A stretch of DNA of 64,000 nucleotides from Eupeodes corollae (GCF_945859685.1 NC_079148.1:49734421-49798420); one strand, 5' to 3'. Shown: positions 1 to 12,340, numbered from the stretch's first letter. Notes: a model not told the origin generated them from the letters alone. Translations and numbers: made by a program.

Positions 1-109
1 GTTAAAGAGCAGAATTGTTGGCCTTCGAGTATGGAAAACACAAGAGTAATTTATAAAAAGGCTATTTGATCCAAATCGTGTCTCTATTTGATGTTGTTTT
101 TGGGTTTGG

Positions 110-2700
110 TGTGATGAGGCCTTAGGCTGCGGATTAGAATCCACAAACTTAGGCCAAAAGAAAGACCCATTGTGATACCGCATGAATCTAGAGAATAACT
201 TCTTACTAGACGAACCATTTTGACCTTTTTATAAAGCGAAGAAGATATTTGATATCCTTTTTAGCTAGTTCACTGGGATTATCAAAAGAGTAGTCTCCCA
301 GATGAAGTTTTGCGTCTTAGTGAAAGAGCAGGGTAGGTGCAGAGAAGGTGAGAGATTGTTTCCTCTTCTTCTTTGTCCATACAGCTCCTGCAGAAGTCAT
401 TTGAGGCTGCACCAAGTCGTCTTGCGTGTCTGCCTATAAGACAGTGTCCCGTAAGGACACCTATTAGGGAGCTAATTTGAAGTCTGCTTTGAGATAACAA
501 GTCTTTAGAGCGCTTTAGGTCCAGTGAAGGCCATATGAGTTTTGTGGCTGCGCATGTTGGTAAGTTGTGCCACCTAGAATTTGCTATCGCAAAAGCTGTT
601 TCTTTTAGCATAAGTTTACATGTAGCTATCGGTATACCTAACTTCTCCCTTTCAGGTGAAATAGGTTTGACGGTTCCATTTTCTAGCGAGTTCATCGGCT
701 CTACAACTACCTGTGATGTCTCTGTGGCCCGGCGCGGCACCCAACAGAGGTGAATGTTAAATTGCTGCGCCATCTCCATAAGAGACGATCGACAATCGAG
801 GGCCGTTTGAGAATTGGTTGAGACACCGTCAAGATATTTAATAGCAGCCTGACTGTCATAGAAGATGCGGATATCAAAAGTTGATATCACGTTTTCTCTT
901 AGCCAGGAGAGAACCTCTTTGATCACTAAAATTTCCTCTTGAAAGACGCTACAATGATTAGGGAGGCGGAATGAGATGCTTAGATTGAGCTTTTCTGAGT
1001 ACACACCACTACCAACTCTCTCATTTGTCTTGGATCCATCTGTATAAAAATGAATACTTTTGTTATCCAGGAGTTTTTTGTCTTCCCATTCATCTCTGGA
1101 TGGAATGGATACCTGGAAGTTTTTTCCAAATAGGGGTTTAGGAATAGTGTAGTCTATGTACTTTGGTATAGAACCAAAGAGGTTCAAAATGATGGAGGGA
1201 CCCACATTGTTGTTGGTCCATTGAGATGAGGCGTCGAGTCTTATCACTGTACTCGCTGACACTTGTTTACTGAAGATGTCGAGGGGTGTCAGATGGAGTA
1301 GAGTGTCTAACGCTGCTGAAGGTGTGATTCTCAGTGCCCCGCTTATGCAGAGACATGCAGTGCGCTGAACTCTGCTGAGTATGTCGCAGTATGTGACTTT
1401 CTCCAGTGCAGTCCACCATACTGCAACCCCGTACATAAGTATTGGTCGGATGACCGATGTGTAAAGCCAGTAGGTTATGCGAGGTTGAAAACCCCATTTG
1501 ATTCCTATGGCTTTCTTGCCAAGGAAAAGAGCTGCCGTAGCTTTTTTAACTCTTTCCTGTATATTGGATTTCCAACTTATTTTTTTGTCCAATATCAGAC
1601 CAAGGTATTTGGCTCCATTGGTAAAAATTAGTGGTATACCTTTTATTGAAGAAGGTACAATTACTGGGATCTTGTATTTCGGTGTGAAAAGGACGATGTC
1701 TGTTTTTTAGGATTAATACAAAGTCCGCAGTGATCAGCCCATCTAGTGAGCATATTGAGGGCATTTTGGAGGAGGTATCTCAGTGTATTAGGATGTTCCC
1801 CTGTGGCAGCGATAGCAACATCATCGGTATATGCAATCACTCTGTAGCCTTACCTCTCAAGGGATATTAGTAGTTCGTTAACCACTATGTTCCACAGGAG
1901 AGGGGACAGAACACCACCTTGCGGAGTGCCTCTACTGACAGAACTTTTTGTACAAAAATCCCCCAACTTAGAGCTGATGATCCTGCTTTTTAGCATTAGA
2001 TTAATCAACTCACAGATTGAGTATTCGACGTTTAAGACATTGATAGTCTCTTATCAGTGCTATTACGTATATTGATATCGATCAATTGTTCCAGAGTTTT
2101 GAGAAGGAAAGATGATAGGCTAATAGGTCTTAGGTCTTTATATAGACCAGATTTATACAACTTTTGAAGATCATCTCAATGATGGGGAAAGTTATATCAA
2201 TGGTATATTGTAGCTCAGCTTGTACAATTCGATCTGGACCTGGAGATTTGTAAGGTTTGAAACTATTCAGAGCCCATGTCAATTTTTCTTTTGTAACCAG
2301 ACCTTGAGGAAAAATTAAGTTAATACCCGACCCAGGACCGTTTGTTGTATTAACGGATTGGGAGCTATCCGGGAAGTGGGTGTCTAATAGCAAGTTTTGC
2401 GTTTATTCGCAAGAGTTAGACCATGTACCGTCTGAGTTTTTAAGACAACTAGGCATGGTTAGATTTGTCGAGAGAATCTTCCTTATCCTTGATGCCTCCG
2501 AGGATTCTTCTATGGAGTTACAGAAGGATCTCCATGAGGATCTTTTGGCTATTCTCAATTCTAGTTTATACTTTTTGAGGGATTCTATATATGAGTCACA
2601 ATCTTGGGGATGTCTAGTCTTTTTTGCTCGATTGAAAAGCCTTCTACAACCTCTCCTGAGTATATCTAGTTCAGCAGCCCACCAATATGGTTTCGTCTTT
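110..2700 (-). mobile_element. LOA/I-type LINE, RT and RNase H region, broken
   Basis: Decayed non-LTR retrotransposon ORF2 on the minus strand. From 2700 downwards it shows the endonuclease-RT linker (WWAAELDILRRGCRRLFNRA), RT fingers (SPGPDRIVQAE, 2230-2250), LSPLLWNIVVNELL, the catalytic box as YTDD (about 1812-1835; YADD in active elements), then an open thumb and RNase H frame at 1592-282. RNase H motifs FYTDGSK and YDSQAA are visible, and a C-terminal Cys motif near 380-420. Stops and frameshifts lie between 1600 and 2250, and the palm is shortened. The end near 110 is estimated from loss of similarity to the copy at 28160. It cannot encode a working enzyme. Confidence 0.85.
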
Positions 2701-2870
2701 CTATCTAACTATAGATACAGAATTATTTACGAAGTAGCGATTTTCAGTAATTCTCAATATTACTACTGTTCGGTACAGATTTTATTTTCTTAGCCGCACT
2801 ACACGAATGTATTATTTGGCTTAAAATGTTAGGATGCAGACACGAGATTTTACATAATTTTAAACATGGT
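2700..2870. repeat. Interspersed segment with an inverted counterpart at 57.26-57.43 kb
   Basis: This stretch lies between two LINE fragments and is not the expected LINE sequence. Read on the minus strand it matches 57260-57425 read on the plus strand, including the translated string KLCKIS-LH-NIL-QI-HSCS. It is probably a piece of another unclassified mobile element. Confidence 0.5.
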
Positions 2871-2879
2871 GTTTAGGAT

Positions 2880-3237
2880 GTTATGTTGAAAGCGCCCTTA
2901 ATATCCAGGAAGGCCACCACAGTATATTGCTTTTGCTCAAGGGAGTATTCGATAGTTCTTACCAGAGTGTGCAAGGCTGTTTCTACCGATTTCCCTTTGC
3001 AGTTAGCATGCTGAGACATTGATAGTCACTTATCAATGCTATTACGTATATGGATATGATCAATCGTTCCAGAGTTTTAAGAATGAATGATGATAAGCTA
3101 ATAGGTCTTAGGGCTTTAGGGTTGACATGCGAGCATTTGCCCGCCTTGGGAATAAAAACTATCTTTACATCTCTCCATCGCTGAGGTATATAGACCAGAT
3201 TTATACAACTTTTGAAGATCATCTCAATGATGGGCAC
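2880..3237 (-). mobile_element. Second LOA/I-type RT fragment
   Basis: On the minus strand this encodes PIIEMIFKSCINLVYIPQRW, then VKIVFIPKAGK, LRPISLSSF, KGKSVETALHTLVRTIEYSL and the palm block AFLDIKGAFN. These are RT blocks 0 to A of the same LINE family as the neighbour at 110-2700. The part at 3017-3237 repeats 2037-2213, so this is a separate truncated copy or a local duplication. Confidence 0.75.
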
Positions 3238-3239
3238 AG

Positions 3240-5130
3240 CGATCAGACCTTAAATATTTGAAAATGGGACTGGCGCTACTGTTATGGTGAATGACCAACC
3301 TATTTGATTTCTATAGTTTTAAACAAGATGCATCTCTGTTTTGTTTTAAATTTTCCTGGCTGCGTTCTTTCTGTGGAATTTTGAAAACTCATTCAAATTC
3401 TTAAAGATTCAATTCGTGAAGTCAGAAGTTATTAAATCGTTTTCCATTGTTAATGGCAAATGCTAATGAAGTAAACATCCATTGACTTCCTTAAAAAATA
3501 CTCGTTTTTTAATATCCTTATTGCAAAACCCTGTTTTTTCAATTTTTCAGTATAAAGTTTGATCCTGGAACAATTTTACAAATCATAGTGAGACTTTAGA
3601 AAAAAAGAAACAGCTCCTTTGATTTACTCGTGCGTTCGTTTAAAGTTTATTAATAATTACAAATTCCTTGAAATGTTTGCAGATTTTATACCTTCTATTA
3701 AATATAAAGGTGAACTTTTCTCATACACATATGTTTATCAATTTTCATATGTGTACATATGTAAGATCAATTAAATTGAAGGTTCATTCATTGGAACAAT
3801 CTATAGAAACAAAGTTCTCACTTATGCATTTTTTATATTTAAATTATATAGCAACAAAAAAAAAAAAAACGAAACATAAACGAGGATATTTATAACGGCT
3901 GTCCTGAAATAAGTCTGCTGCTGTCGCTGCCAACGCTGGTCAAAGGCATAATTAGGCTTAATTAATAGCCCATTCGAAAATTATTAATTAGTTTTTATAA
4001 GCGAGTGGACTTTAAATGGACGGATATTGATTTTGTGGCCGCATTATTAATGCTATTGGCTTAAATTTTCAATGCAATTATCGTGGTCCTTGTTGCAGTT
4101 TATATTGTTGGTTGTATATATCCTATAATATTACGTGCGTCGTCTGTCGCGTCGCGTAGCGTCGTGTAGTCATCGACTTTGTTGTAGTCGACGTACATGC
4201 ATGCATAGGTATAGTTTTTTTTTTTGTTAATTTTTACAAACATTCATGTGATATTGTGGGTGTATTTTTGGTATCAAATTTAGGATGGCCATATAACATT
4301 ATATATGCAACACATAACGGTACATATGATTATTTGTCCACTTTGTGTATTTTATGCAATGATGTAACTCAGTTAGAGCGGTTAACATTTAAAATAAATG
4401 TATTGTCGGTTTGGGTATGTGGGCATAGTGAAGGGTAAACAACATAACAATTCGGGTATCACACACAAAACATAAATATAAATATGTATATGTACACATA
4501 TGTAAATGCATCAGACGCAAAAAGGATTTCATTTAAATCTAATTTGTAAAACCCAACCCATGATATGTTGGTATTCTGTTAAGTGATAGTCTTTGATTTT
4601 GTAATTTATTATTCATTGTAAAAAAATATAGTTTAGGACTTTATTTTTAATTTTATTATTTTATTTTTAATGAAAAATCAATATTTCGTTTGTGTGAAAA
4701 AATATAAAAATTGAAGCTGGGATGAGAAATTTTGTTGGTAAGTTTAACAACATATAAATAATAACATCTTGTTTAAAGTAAAGAAATTTTAAGTCGATAT
4801 CTTTCTTTGTTGCATAATGACTGAGTCGCATACCATTTCTTAACACTTTTCATGTTTTTGTGTTTTGTAAACAAATCAATTGATTTTTTCTAATAAATTA
4901 ACTAAAAGTTAGCCATAATATTTTACAGATGATAAAATTAGTTTGATTGCAGTATCTTTTTTGTTTTGAACCTGATATTTTAAGTTAAATGTTAAAATTC
5001 TATTAGGGTTTTTTATTTTAACTTTTGTTTTCTTATTCAAAAACGCCTATAGAAGAAAATGATTTAATGTTAATTTCGAAATTTTACTTATAATGGACAA
5101 ATTTTGAAGTCAATACCTTCATTTATTCTT
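3240..5130. other. AT-rich stretch with no gene; homeodomain-motif cluster near 3.95-4.08 kb
   Basis: No supported ORF or element. At 3948-4080 there are ATAATTAG, TTAATTAA, TTATTAATTAG, ATTATTAAT and CAATTAT in a short span. At 4135-4200 there is a GTCG/CGTC-rich stretch. The position downstream of exon 3 on the Runx strand fits a possible intronic enhancer. Confidence 0.4.
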
Positions 5131-5139
5131 GAGATATTC

Positions 5140-6897
5140 CCACAGGAAGTTATTTTAATGGGCAATATTTGTAAAATTAAAAATTTTGACATTTCTCGTT
5201 CGTGACGTTTTTTTCGTCGTCCATAGCTCAAGAACCAATAGAGATATCGACTTCAAAAAAATTTGGTTACACCGATAATAATGCAGAAAGATGCAGAAAG
5301 GGCTCTCAAGAAAATTGCGTGATTTGGTTTTTAGCATAGCAATTTAAAAAAAAGGGAATATTTTAGTTAACCCTAAATATCTCACGAAACAAAAACGCTA
5401 AAGACTTGAGTTAAATTTAAATGCGGCAATCTTCACAGACAGTCAGGCAGCTGTCAAAGCCATTAACTCGGCCACATCCTCATCTAAATTGGTCCAGCAA
5501 TGTCGCGATGAGCTTGCAAGCCTGAATATTAACCTCGTTGTCACCCTGATCTGGGTTTCGGGTCATAGTGGTATCGTGGGAAATGAACGGGCTGACGAGC
5601 TAGCCAGGCAAGGATCGGACCTTCATAGCTCACTTGCGGAAATGGTTAACATTCCTCTTGGTGCTATGAAGGGTAAAATCTTTTCTATCTACCAAACTGA
5701 ATCAAACCGAAGGTGGACCAATTTACCCAACTGCATCATATCTAGGAAGATATGGCCCACCTATAATAAAACCCGTTCAAGCGATCTTCTATGCAGGCCA
5801 AGGCAAGACATAGCCAGGATTGTTGGGGTTTGTACCGGACATTGGCCTATAGGAGTTCATGCGGAGAAGTTGGGTATCTCCTTTAACACCTTTTGCCGTA
5901 GCTGTAGTGACCGAAGAGAAAGTGAAACAAAAATCCATTTCCTCTGCAAATGTCCTGTTTTGACAAACACTAGAATGAAATACTTTGGAAAAGCATTCTT
6001 TCACGAACTTGATGAGCTATCTGAGACAAAGATTAGAGACCTAATCTTTTTTCTCAATGCGACAAAATGGCTCTAACATAATGGCTATAAAGCTTCTCTA
6101 AAAATCTTTCCCTTTCTATCACAGGTCAAACGAGTTTTTGGTATCAAAACATCGCACTACAGCGCTAATTGCTCTCATTCTAGGTTGCCTCGAGATCGCC
6201 ATTTCTACCTACCTGAATTAAATTTTGTATAAAATATTGTTGCGTGATACCAAACAAGCATATTTTTTGAAAAAAAAAAATCGAATTAACGGTTTCTTAT
6301 ATAAATTAATAAAATTAAAAAAAAAATGTGTCACCCCGAAAATTTTAGGAATTAAATGTTGTGCAATGAAAAATGACGTCTAACATTTGGTAAAATTTTT
6401 TAAAAAATCAAATTGACAGTTTTTTTTATAAAAAATAAAAATCTAAAAAAACATTACTCAAAGTTGGTAAAAATTGGATATCGATTCAAATATCTTTTTT
6501 TAAAAACTTGAAATTTAGGCTTCAAACTAATTTTATGTTGTAAGAAATATTGTTATCAACATTCGATAACATTTTGAAAAAAATCGAATTGACAATTTTT
6601 TTTACAAAAAATAAAACTCTAAAAAAAACAATACTAAAACTTGGTAAAAATTTACTTTCGACTCAAATAGCTTTTCAAATATTAAAAATATTGGCTTCAA
6701 ACTTATTTTATTTGACAGAAAATATTGTTTTCGATATTCAGTAATTTTTATATAAAAATCCAACAGTCTGTTTTTTATAAAAAATAGAATCTACAAAAAA
6801 TAGTACGCAAATTTGGTAAAAATTGATATGAGTACAAATAGACAAACTTTTAAGCAAGACAAATCGGTTTGGGTTGCATCCTAGCCTCTTTTTTAAT
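5140..6897 (+). repeat. 175-bp-array element, copy 1 (interrupted by a LINE)
   Basis: Starts with a variant of the family's 5' hairpin (TTCCCACAGGAAGTT) and the conserved block with ATAGCTCAAGAACCA and GCAGAAAGATGCAGAAAGGG. The element is broken at 5419-6214 by a LINE and resumes with the block TGATACCAAACAAGCATATT. Three units of the internal array follow (AATTGACA markers at 6411, 6587 and about 6761, spacing about 175). It ends with GGGTTGCATCCTAGCCTC followed by a T run. Confidence 0.8.
5419..6214 (+). mobile_element. RNase H-bearing LINE (LOA/I-type family 2), 5'-truncated insertion
   Basis: The open frame at 5489-6076 gives the RNase H end of a LINE ORF2. TDSQAAVKAIN lies just upstream; then come VSGHSGIVGNERADELARQG (active-site His/Asp region) and a C-terminal CRSC...HFLCKCP zinc-knuckle-like motif. 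It ends GATCGCCATTTCTACCTACCT. Flanks are GAGTTAAATTT (5408-5418) and GAATTAAATTT (6215-6225), an 11-bp target-site duplication with one mismatch. The insertion sits inside a 175-bp-array element. It is severely 5' truncated, as is usual for LINEs. Confidence 0.85.
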
Positions 6898-7019
6898 TTG
6901 TAATATAAAAACCACTAAACAGATTGGATTGAAAACACATTCAGCACATCTTGATATAATTGACTGTAAGACAAAATTTATTGACAAACCTACGGGTGTA
7001 TTGACGATGACGTACGAAC

Positions 7020-7140
7020 ATCTTTTTAAAAACCTTTAATTAATATTCTAGAGAACTTGAAACGTAGAAAAATGACTAATCTGAAAATGGTCATATATCG
7101 GGCCGATTACAATATTTTATTATTATAGGAAGTTAAAAAT
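7020..7140 (-). repeat. Fragment of the 175-bp-array element, 5' end
   Basis: Minus-strand similarity to the element's 5' block: a CTAGAGAACTTGAAACGTAG stretch, GGGCCGATTACAATAT, then AGGAAGTTA at the end. No array units are attached. Confidence 0.5.
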
Positions 7141-7384
7141 ATGCTTTGTTCTTCATTTTTCAATTAATAGACCTTTTGAAGAGATTTTTGAAAAAAGGAA
7201 CAACTATGATTTTCCAGAAATATACGTACTCATACTTACACTCCCCTTCAACTGAATATTCACATACATTTTTGAAAATACTGCAACACTCAACCATTCC
7301 TGTGTGTGAGTAATGTTGTCAGTAATGGAGGGGACCTACAGTTTTAAGACAAATCCTAACGTCTAATTTTGAGAAAGGACTTTA

Positions 7385-7530
7385 CAAGAATTACTCTTGG
7401 AGGATTTGTCAATTCCTCGCAGGAGGCAGTACCCGTGAAAAGAACTTTAGATGGCACAAGCAGAACCCAAGACCTCTAGCATGACAGTCCAAAGCAGTAA
7501 CCATCATGCCACGGGTACTACCTTTTAATT
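7385..7530 (-). mobile_element. tRNA-derived SINE
   Basis: On the minus strand a tRNA-like head has an A-box-like CCGTGGCATGATGGT (7500-7514) and a B-box-like GGTCTTGGGTTCTGC (7460-7474) at tRNA-like spacing. The flanking sequence repeats CGGGTACTGCC/GGTAGTACCCG. It lacks a full tRNA fold, so it is a pol III SINE remnant rather than a tRNA gene. Confidence 0.5.
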
Positions 7531-8035
7531 TATTTTAACGAAATTTTGCTCCATGTTAACTTTATTGTAGAAATTGGGAACTCTTTGCGCCTAACTTGCG
7601 ACTTACCTCATTAACTTTGGGTATCAACCATCTGCAAGTATATTTAATAATGTTAAGATCAGATGAGTATTGTAGCCAATGAGGAAAGTGCACATTTTGC
7701 TCCTCTGCTTAAGCTTTTATTTTCACCGAGTTAAATGGAGCGTTATCATGTTGGTAAGAGAAGAGAACGGTTCAAAAATGTAATAATATTTATGACCAAT
7801 TCTTTCCAAGACGCTAAGACCATAACACATCCTTTACAATTATTATGAAAAAGCTAGAAAAACCATTATATTTTCTAAAATCGTGAAAATAAAAAGTTCA
7901 CCCAGCGAAATTAAATGTTTTGTTCATCTTAAAAAACCACGTGATGCCATTCTTTTTTCAGCTTATTTCAGTTTTGAAAAACAAAATTTTCGCATGGTTT
8001 TCCGTTGTTCACTTTTATGTATATTTCGTGTACGT

Positions 8036-9345
8036 TTTAAATTGCGCCAACTACAGAAGCATCTCTTGAACATTGCATACAAAATCCTTTCTGACGTATT
8101 ATGTGAACGTCTGAAGCCGTTCGTCAACAATCTGATAGGCCCTTATCTGTGTTGCTTCAAAGCAGGAAAGTCCACCATTGACCAAATATTCACTTTTCGG
8201 CACATCTTAGAGCAAACCCAGGAACTTCCAGTCGATACCCACCATCTCCATATCGATTTTAAGGCCGCTTATGACACCATCTATAAAGAAAAGCTCTACA
8301 AAGCAATGTCTAGTTTTGGCATCCCTGTCAAATTTATCCGTTTGTACAGAATGACGATGGAGAATGCACGCTGCTCTATCAAGGTCGGAAAAGATCTTAC
8401 TGATGCATTTGATGTCAAAAAAGGTTTTAGGCAAGGCGATGCACTGTCATGCGACTCCTTCAACATCGTTCTGGAAAGAATTGTGCAAAACTCAACCGTC
8501 AACACTAGAGACACAATCTTCCAAAGGTCCATCCAATTACTCAGATACGCAGATGAGATTGACATAGTTGGAAGATCAAAGCGTGATATCAGGGGAGCGT
8601 TTTTGAGCATTGCGACGGAAGCGAAGAAGATGGGTTTAGTGGTCAATGAGGGCAAGACCAAGTATATGCTGCCATCAAAAAAGGACTATGAACGACGACA
8701 TCTTGGACAAAATGCCACCATGGATAGCTAAAACTTTGAGGTATTTAAGGACTTTGTCTACCAAGGCACCGCTATTAACACAGACAACGACAATAGCGCT
8801 GAAATCAAACAAAGAATAACTCTTGCAAATTGCTGCTTCTTTGGACTTAGAAGGCTATTGAGAAGTAAATTCCTCTCTCAAGCATCTAAAATTACCATCT
8901 ATAACACACTCATCATCCCGTTTATCATTTATGGCCCTGAAGTCTCGACCCTGTCAAAGAAAGGTGGGAACGTCTTAGGATGCTTCGAGAGAAAAATTCT
9001 TGGGGTGATTTTCGGTTCCGTTTGCAAAGATGGACAATGGAGGAGAAGATACAACGATGTAAGCGCTGTACAGCTACTCCGACCTGTTTAACAGAATTGA
9101 AGTCCAAGGACTTAAATAGCTGGATCATATAGAGCGAATGGTCACCAACGCTCGCGCCTGGAGAGTCCTCAAATCTAATCCAGAGAGACGACGCAGTTGA
9201 GGAAGACCGGGACTGGGTGGCTCACACAGTTGGGTGCAGATGAATACCCCAACCAATTTGTCGTGCCAAACTGGAAACAGCTAGCAAGGGACCGAACTGG
9301 CTGGAGACGCATCCCAGGTCCGCCTCGGACTGTAGCTTGGCTCTT
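8036..9345 (+). mobile_element. RTE-type LINE, 5'-truncated copy
   Basis: Encodes RT from NIAYKILSDVLCERLKPFVN through CCFKAGKSTIDQIF, HIDFKAAYDTI, GFRQGDALSCDSFNIVLERI and the catalytic box YADEIDIVG, where the second Asp of YADD is Glu. The frame is open from about 8060 to 8731 and then broken by stops. LIIPFIIYGPEVSTLSKK and FERKILGVIFG continue the family's C-terminus to 9091. A frameshift lies at the 5' edge, where ANYRSIS is in another frame. The 3' end is near GTCCGCCTCGGACTGTAGC. The copy is dead. The same family occurs at 34250 and 54770. Confidence 0.85.
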
Positions 9346-10283
9346 ATTTGGGTAATATTTTAGAAACAAATTTCTTAACATCTTCAAGGAATATATAACA
9401 CCAACCGTTATCATAAAATATAAAGCATTTTTAAAATTTCACAAATGTTTGTGCGTATTCAGTTGAAGCGGAGTGTATAGACTGATAGAGGTTAATATTT
9501 TTTTAATAACCAAAGAATTTTCATGAACTCTTCTAATAATTGAAAATAGTGACATATTTTTTACATTATAAATTTAAGTACATTCTGAATTGGTGATATT
9601 TTTGCCACAGTTTTGGGTTAGCAAACAAAAAAGTTCTAAATTAACCTAAAAAATAAATTGAATTTGAATTGATACTTATGGTGACATTATTTGATTTATA
9701 TTTCACCCCAATCGTGTGTGAATATTTAGGCAAAAAACATATCTACATATAAACATTATAGACTATTCTATTCGTTTTATTTACATCCATACATATCTAC
9801 ATACTTTATGTATTTGTAATTAAAAACAAAATTTAATGACAATTATGAATTAAAAAAAAAGAAAAAAACACAATCACTATACGCTATGTCAATAATTTAC
9901 CCTAACATCCCTTATTTTTTTATTACATAATTTCAATTCAAACACTAACCCCTATCACCCCTCCCAGTTTCCACTTCACCACCTCTGCCCTATTCCCGTG
10001 TATTTTGCTTTACCGCAAAAGAACATGCATACTTGCAATATTTATGCTAAACACTGTGGTTTTTCGTGCGCGTGATTTGGGCCACAACTATTCACAACTT
10101 GGTTAGCTGGTTAAGTTAGTTTCGTCAATTACCAATTGTGAATGTGCTGCGTTAACAAAAAAAAAATAAATAACTACCCTTTCCTCCCCACATACCAAAA
10201 AAAAATTATTACTACGTTCATCGTTGCCGATAAAAATTTAAATAAAAATAATGTAATAATAATAAAATAATATTCATACTCAC
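9346..10283. other. Non-coding AT-rich stretch (start of Runx intron 3)
   Basis: No ORF or element could be supported. It includes a run of short ACAT/TATG microsatellite-like words near 9720-9830 and a C-rich patch at 9950-9990. It directly follows the exon 3 donor. Confidence 0.3.
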
Positions 10284-10385
10284 TTTGACAATTTCCAATG
10301 GGCGGCATTCGAAATCCAGATAGCGGGTCGGCTGAAAAATGGAACGGTCGTTGTCCGAAGGCAAAGTGGAATTGTTGTTGTTGTC
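10284..10385 (-). CDS. Runx: Runx transcription factor, coding exon 3 (conserved Gln/Phe-rich segment)
   Basis: A 102-base exon encoding residues 210-243: an Arg completed across the splice, QQQQ, then FHFAFGQRPFHFSADPLSGF and RMPPIGNCQ. The acceptor is TTATCACTTTTAG ending at 10386 and the donor is GTGAGT starting at 10283, both phase 1. Splicing to exon 2 gives SKTRQQQQ with no frame break. The segment follows the Runt domain directly and resembles the conserved post-Runt stretch of insect RunxA/RunxB proteins, from memory. The frame runs open a little past both splice sites, but those extensions look like intron. No later exon was recognised at lower coordinates, so the activation/repression region and C-terminal VWRPY (Groucho-binding) motif are missing from this window. 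Confidence 0.82.
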
Positions 10386-10799
10386 CTAAAAGTGATAACA
10401 CTGCGTTTTTAATTAAAATTTCTGCCCTTATATAGTTTATCCTAGGTAAATGATTATTATGATTTTTTTAAGGATTGTTTTCACAGATCTTATATTTAAA
10501 AAACGAAATGATAAGCAAGTTGCTCAGATGTCAAAGGTAAGGATGGATCAAAATGTTGCTTTAATGAGCTCAACTCATTTCTCTATTTTTATTTTTTTAA
10601 ATCAATTATTTTGTCAAAATATGGAAACCTAGCTAAGATCAAGTTTAAGGATTTTCGCTATGAATAAATCTTTAATTGGCTCATCATATAGGCTCTCAAG
10701 GGAGTATTGATAGCATTAAAATGTCAAAAGTTCAAAAAAAATGCTTAAATGGAAAGGATTTAAAAAGAAATACCGGTGCATATTCGTCTTAAAGTTTTA

Positions 10800-12340
10800 A
10801 ATATTAAAATTAGAGGGAAAGACAGAGTTGGAGAATACATTCCACATTCATGATGTGCAGTTGAAGAAAGAATTCCTTTACTTGACAGTGCGTCTTAAGT
10901 TGAGTTCAAAGGTTCCATAGACTTTACCAACGGCACTATTAAGGTGATCATGCTCATGATAAGAGTGTGATGGAATACTACTCTAGCTACTACTCTACAA
11001 GGTTTCTAGCAGTGCTAACATATTCAATGGTTTCGTCGCCAAGTTTCAACAGGTTTAAGCCCTATAGATCAATGTTTTTGCGATAGATGGGTAAGGATGT
11101 TGATTTGACAGGGTTAAGGCGGAGATCGTTCTGATCACTGTGGAATTTTAAGTGCGAAGAGGACTGGTCCAAGAATAGATCCCTGTGGCACTCCACTCAA
11201 AATATTAAGAAATGTGGACGAGTATCCATTGGCCACCCACGCATTGTTGCCTTCCACTGAGATACGAAAGAACTAAATTATAGGACTCTAAAGAGTGGTT
11301 AACAGTATCAAAAGCCTTTGAATAATCTAACAGTGTTAACAATGTAACATGTTTACTGTCCATTGCCATTCTTATTTCATCAGTTACAAATAGAAAGGCG
11401 GATTTGCAGCTGTGTTTAGGTCTACAACCAGACTGACAGGTACTTGAAAGGTTGTTGATTGTAAGTTATTTTTGTATTTGCCCCAGAATAGTTTTTTAAA
11501 TACCTTCGAAAGAAACGGAAGAATGGCAATCGGCCGAAATTCTGTAGCAGTACCTGTTTGCTTTTTGGGAATGGGAATAACCTTAGCCTTCTTCCATTCT
11601 AAAGGAAACTCGGAAGTAGTCAGTATGCTCTTAAATATGTAGGTTATAAATGTAGTATATTTGGAAGCAGTATAGCCTCAAGAACTTAAGGTCCATTTGA
11701 TCCAAGGCAGTAGCATTAGATTTAATCGATATTAGTTCCTCTACAATTTCTTCATCTTGTATTCTTAAAAAACTCAGAGAGCTGTTGATAGCAGTTGGTG
11801 ACGCCTCAGTAAGAGAATGAACGGGTGAATCAAGGTTTAAAGGCATAGAATTAAACTTTTTATTGAGAGCATCACAATCGACGTCACCAACAAGCTTTTT
11901 AGATTGTTTGCCAATACCGATTTCACGCAGGTTTTTCCTAAATTTTCTGCCAGAGGTAAAAGAACCAAGTTTATTTTCATAATAAAGTCTTTTTGCCGTT
12001 CTAACCATTACGACAACTTGTAATGTCTCCATTGAATGTAGGTGGCATCTCGTCGTGACATCAGAGCAGAGATGTCGTTATTTAGCCAAGGTGGAGCCGT
12101 ATTCCTAACGAGAAGTTTTTTAATAGGAACATGCCTCTCAAAAAGCTCCTTGACGTTATGCCGTAAAAACCTGACTTGATCATTTACACTTTGCATATGG
12201 TACATTGAGTTCCATTCTACGCAGTCAAAATCACGCACTAAATCAGATGTGTTTAAGTTTTTGAAGTCTCGGTATTGAAAAATTTGTTGATCAACCTGAA
12301 AAATTAAATCCAAACACACAAAGAGTAAATCGTGCTTAGA
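10800..12340 (-). mobile_element. CR1/Jockey-type LINE remnant
   Basis: Read from 12319 down: FLRHNVKELFERHVPIKK, NTAPPWLNNDISALMSRRD (pre-RT linker), then an ORF at 12032-11631 with SLTEASPTAINSSLSFLRI. After that comes EWKKAKVIPIPKKQ and FRPIAILPFLSKVFKKL (RT fingers, near 11500-11600) and SGVPQGSILGPVLF (near 11190). Numerous stops break the RT. It lies in Runx intron 2 in the gene's own orientation but has no Runx similarity. The subclade is uncertain. Confidence 0.75.

Noticed and set aside
5140..6897. Helitron classification for the array elements
   Set aside because: No TC...CTRR ends, and the best copy has a 10-bp target duplication, which Helitrons do not make.
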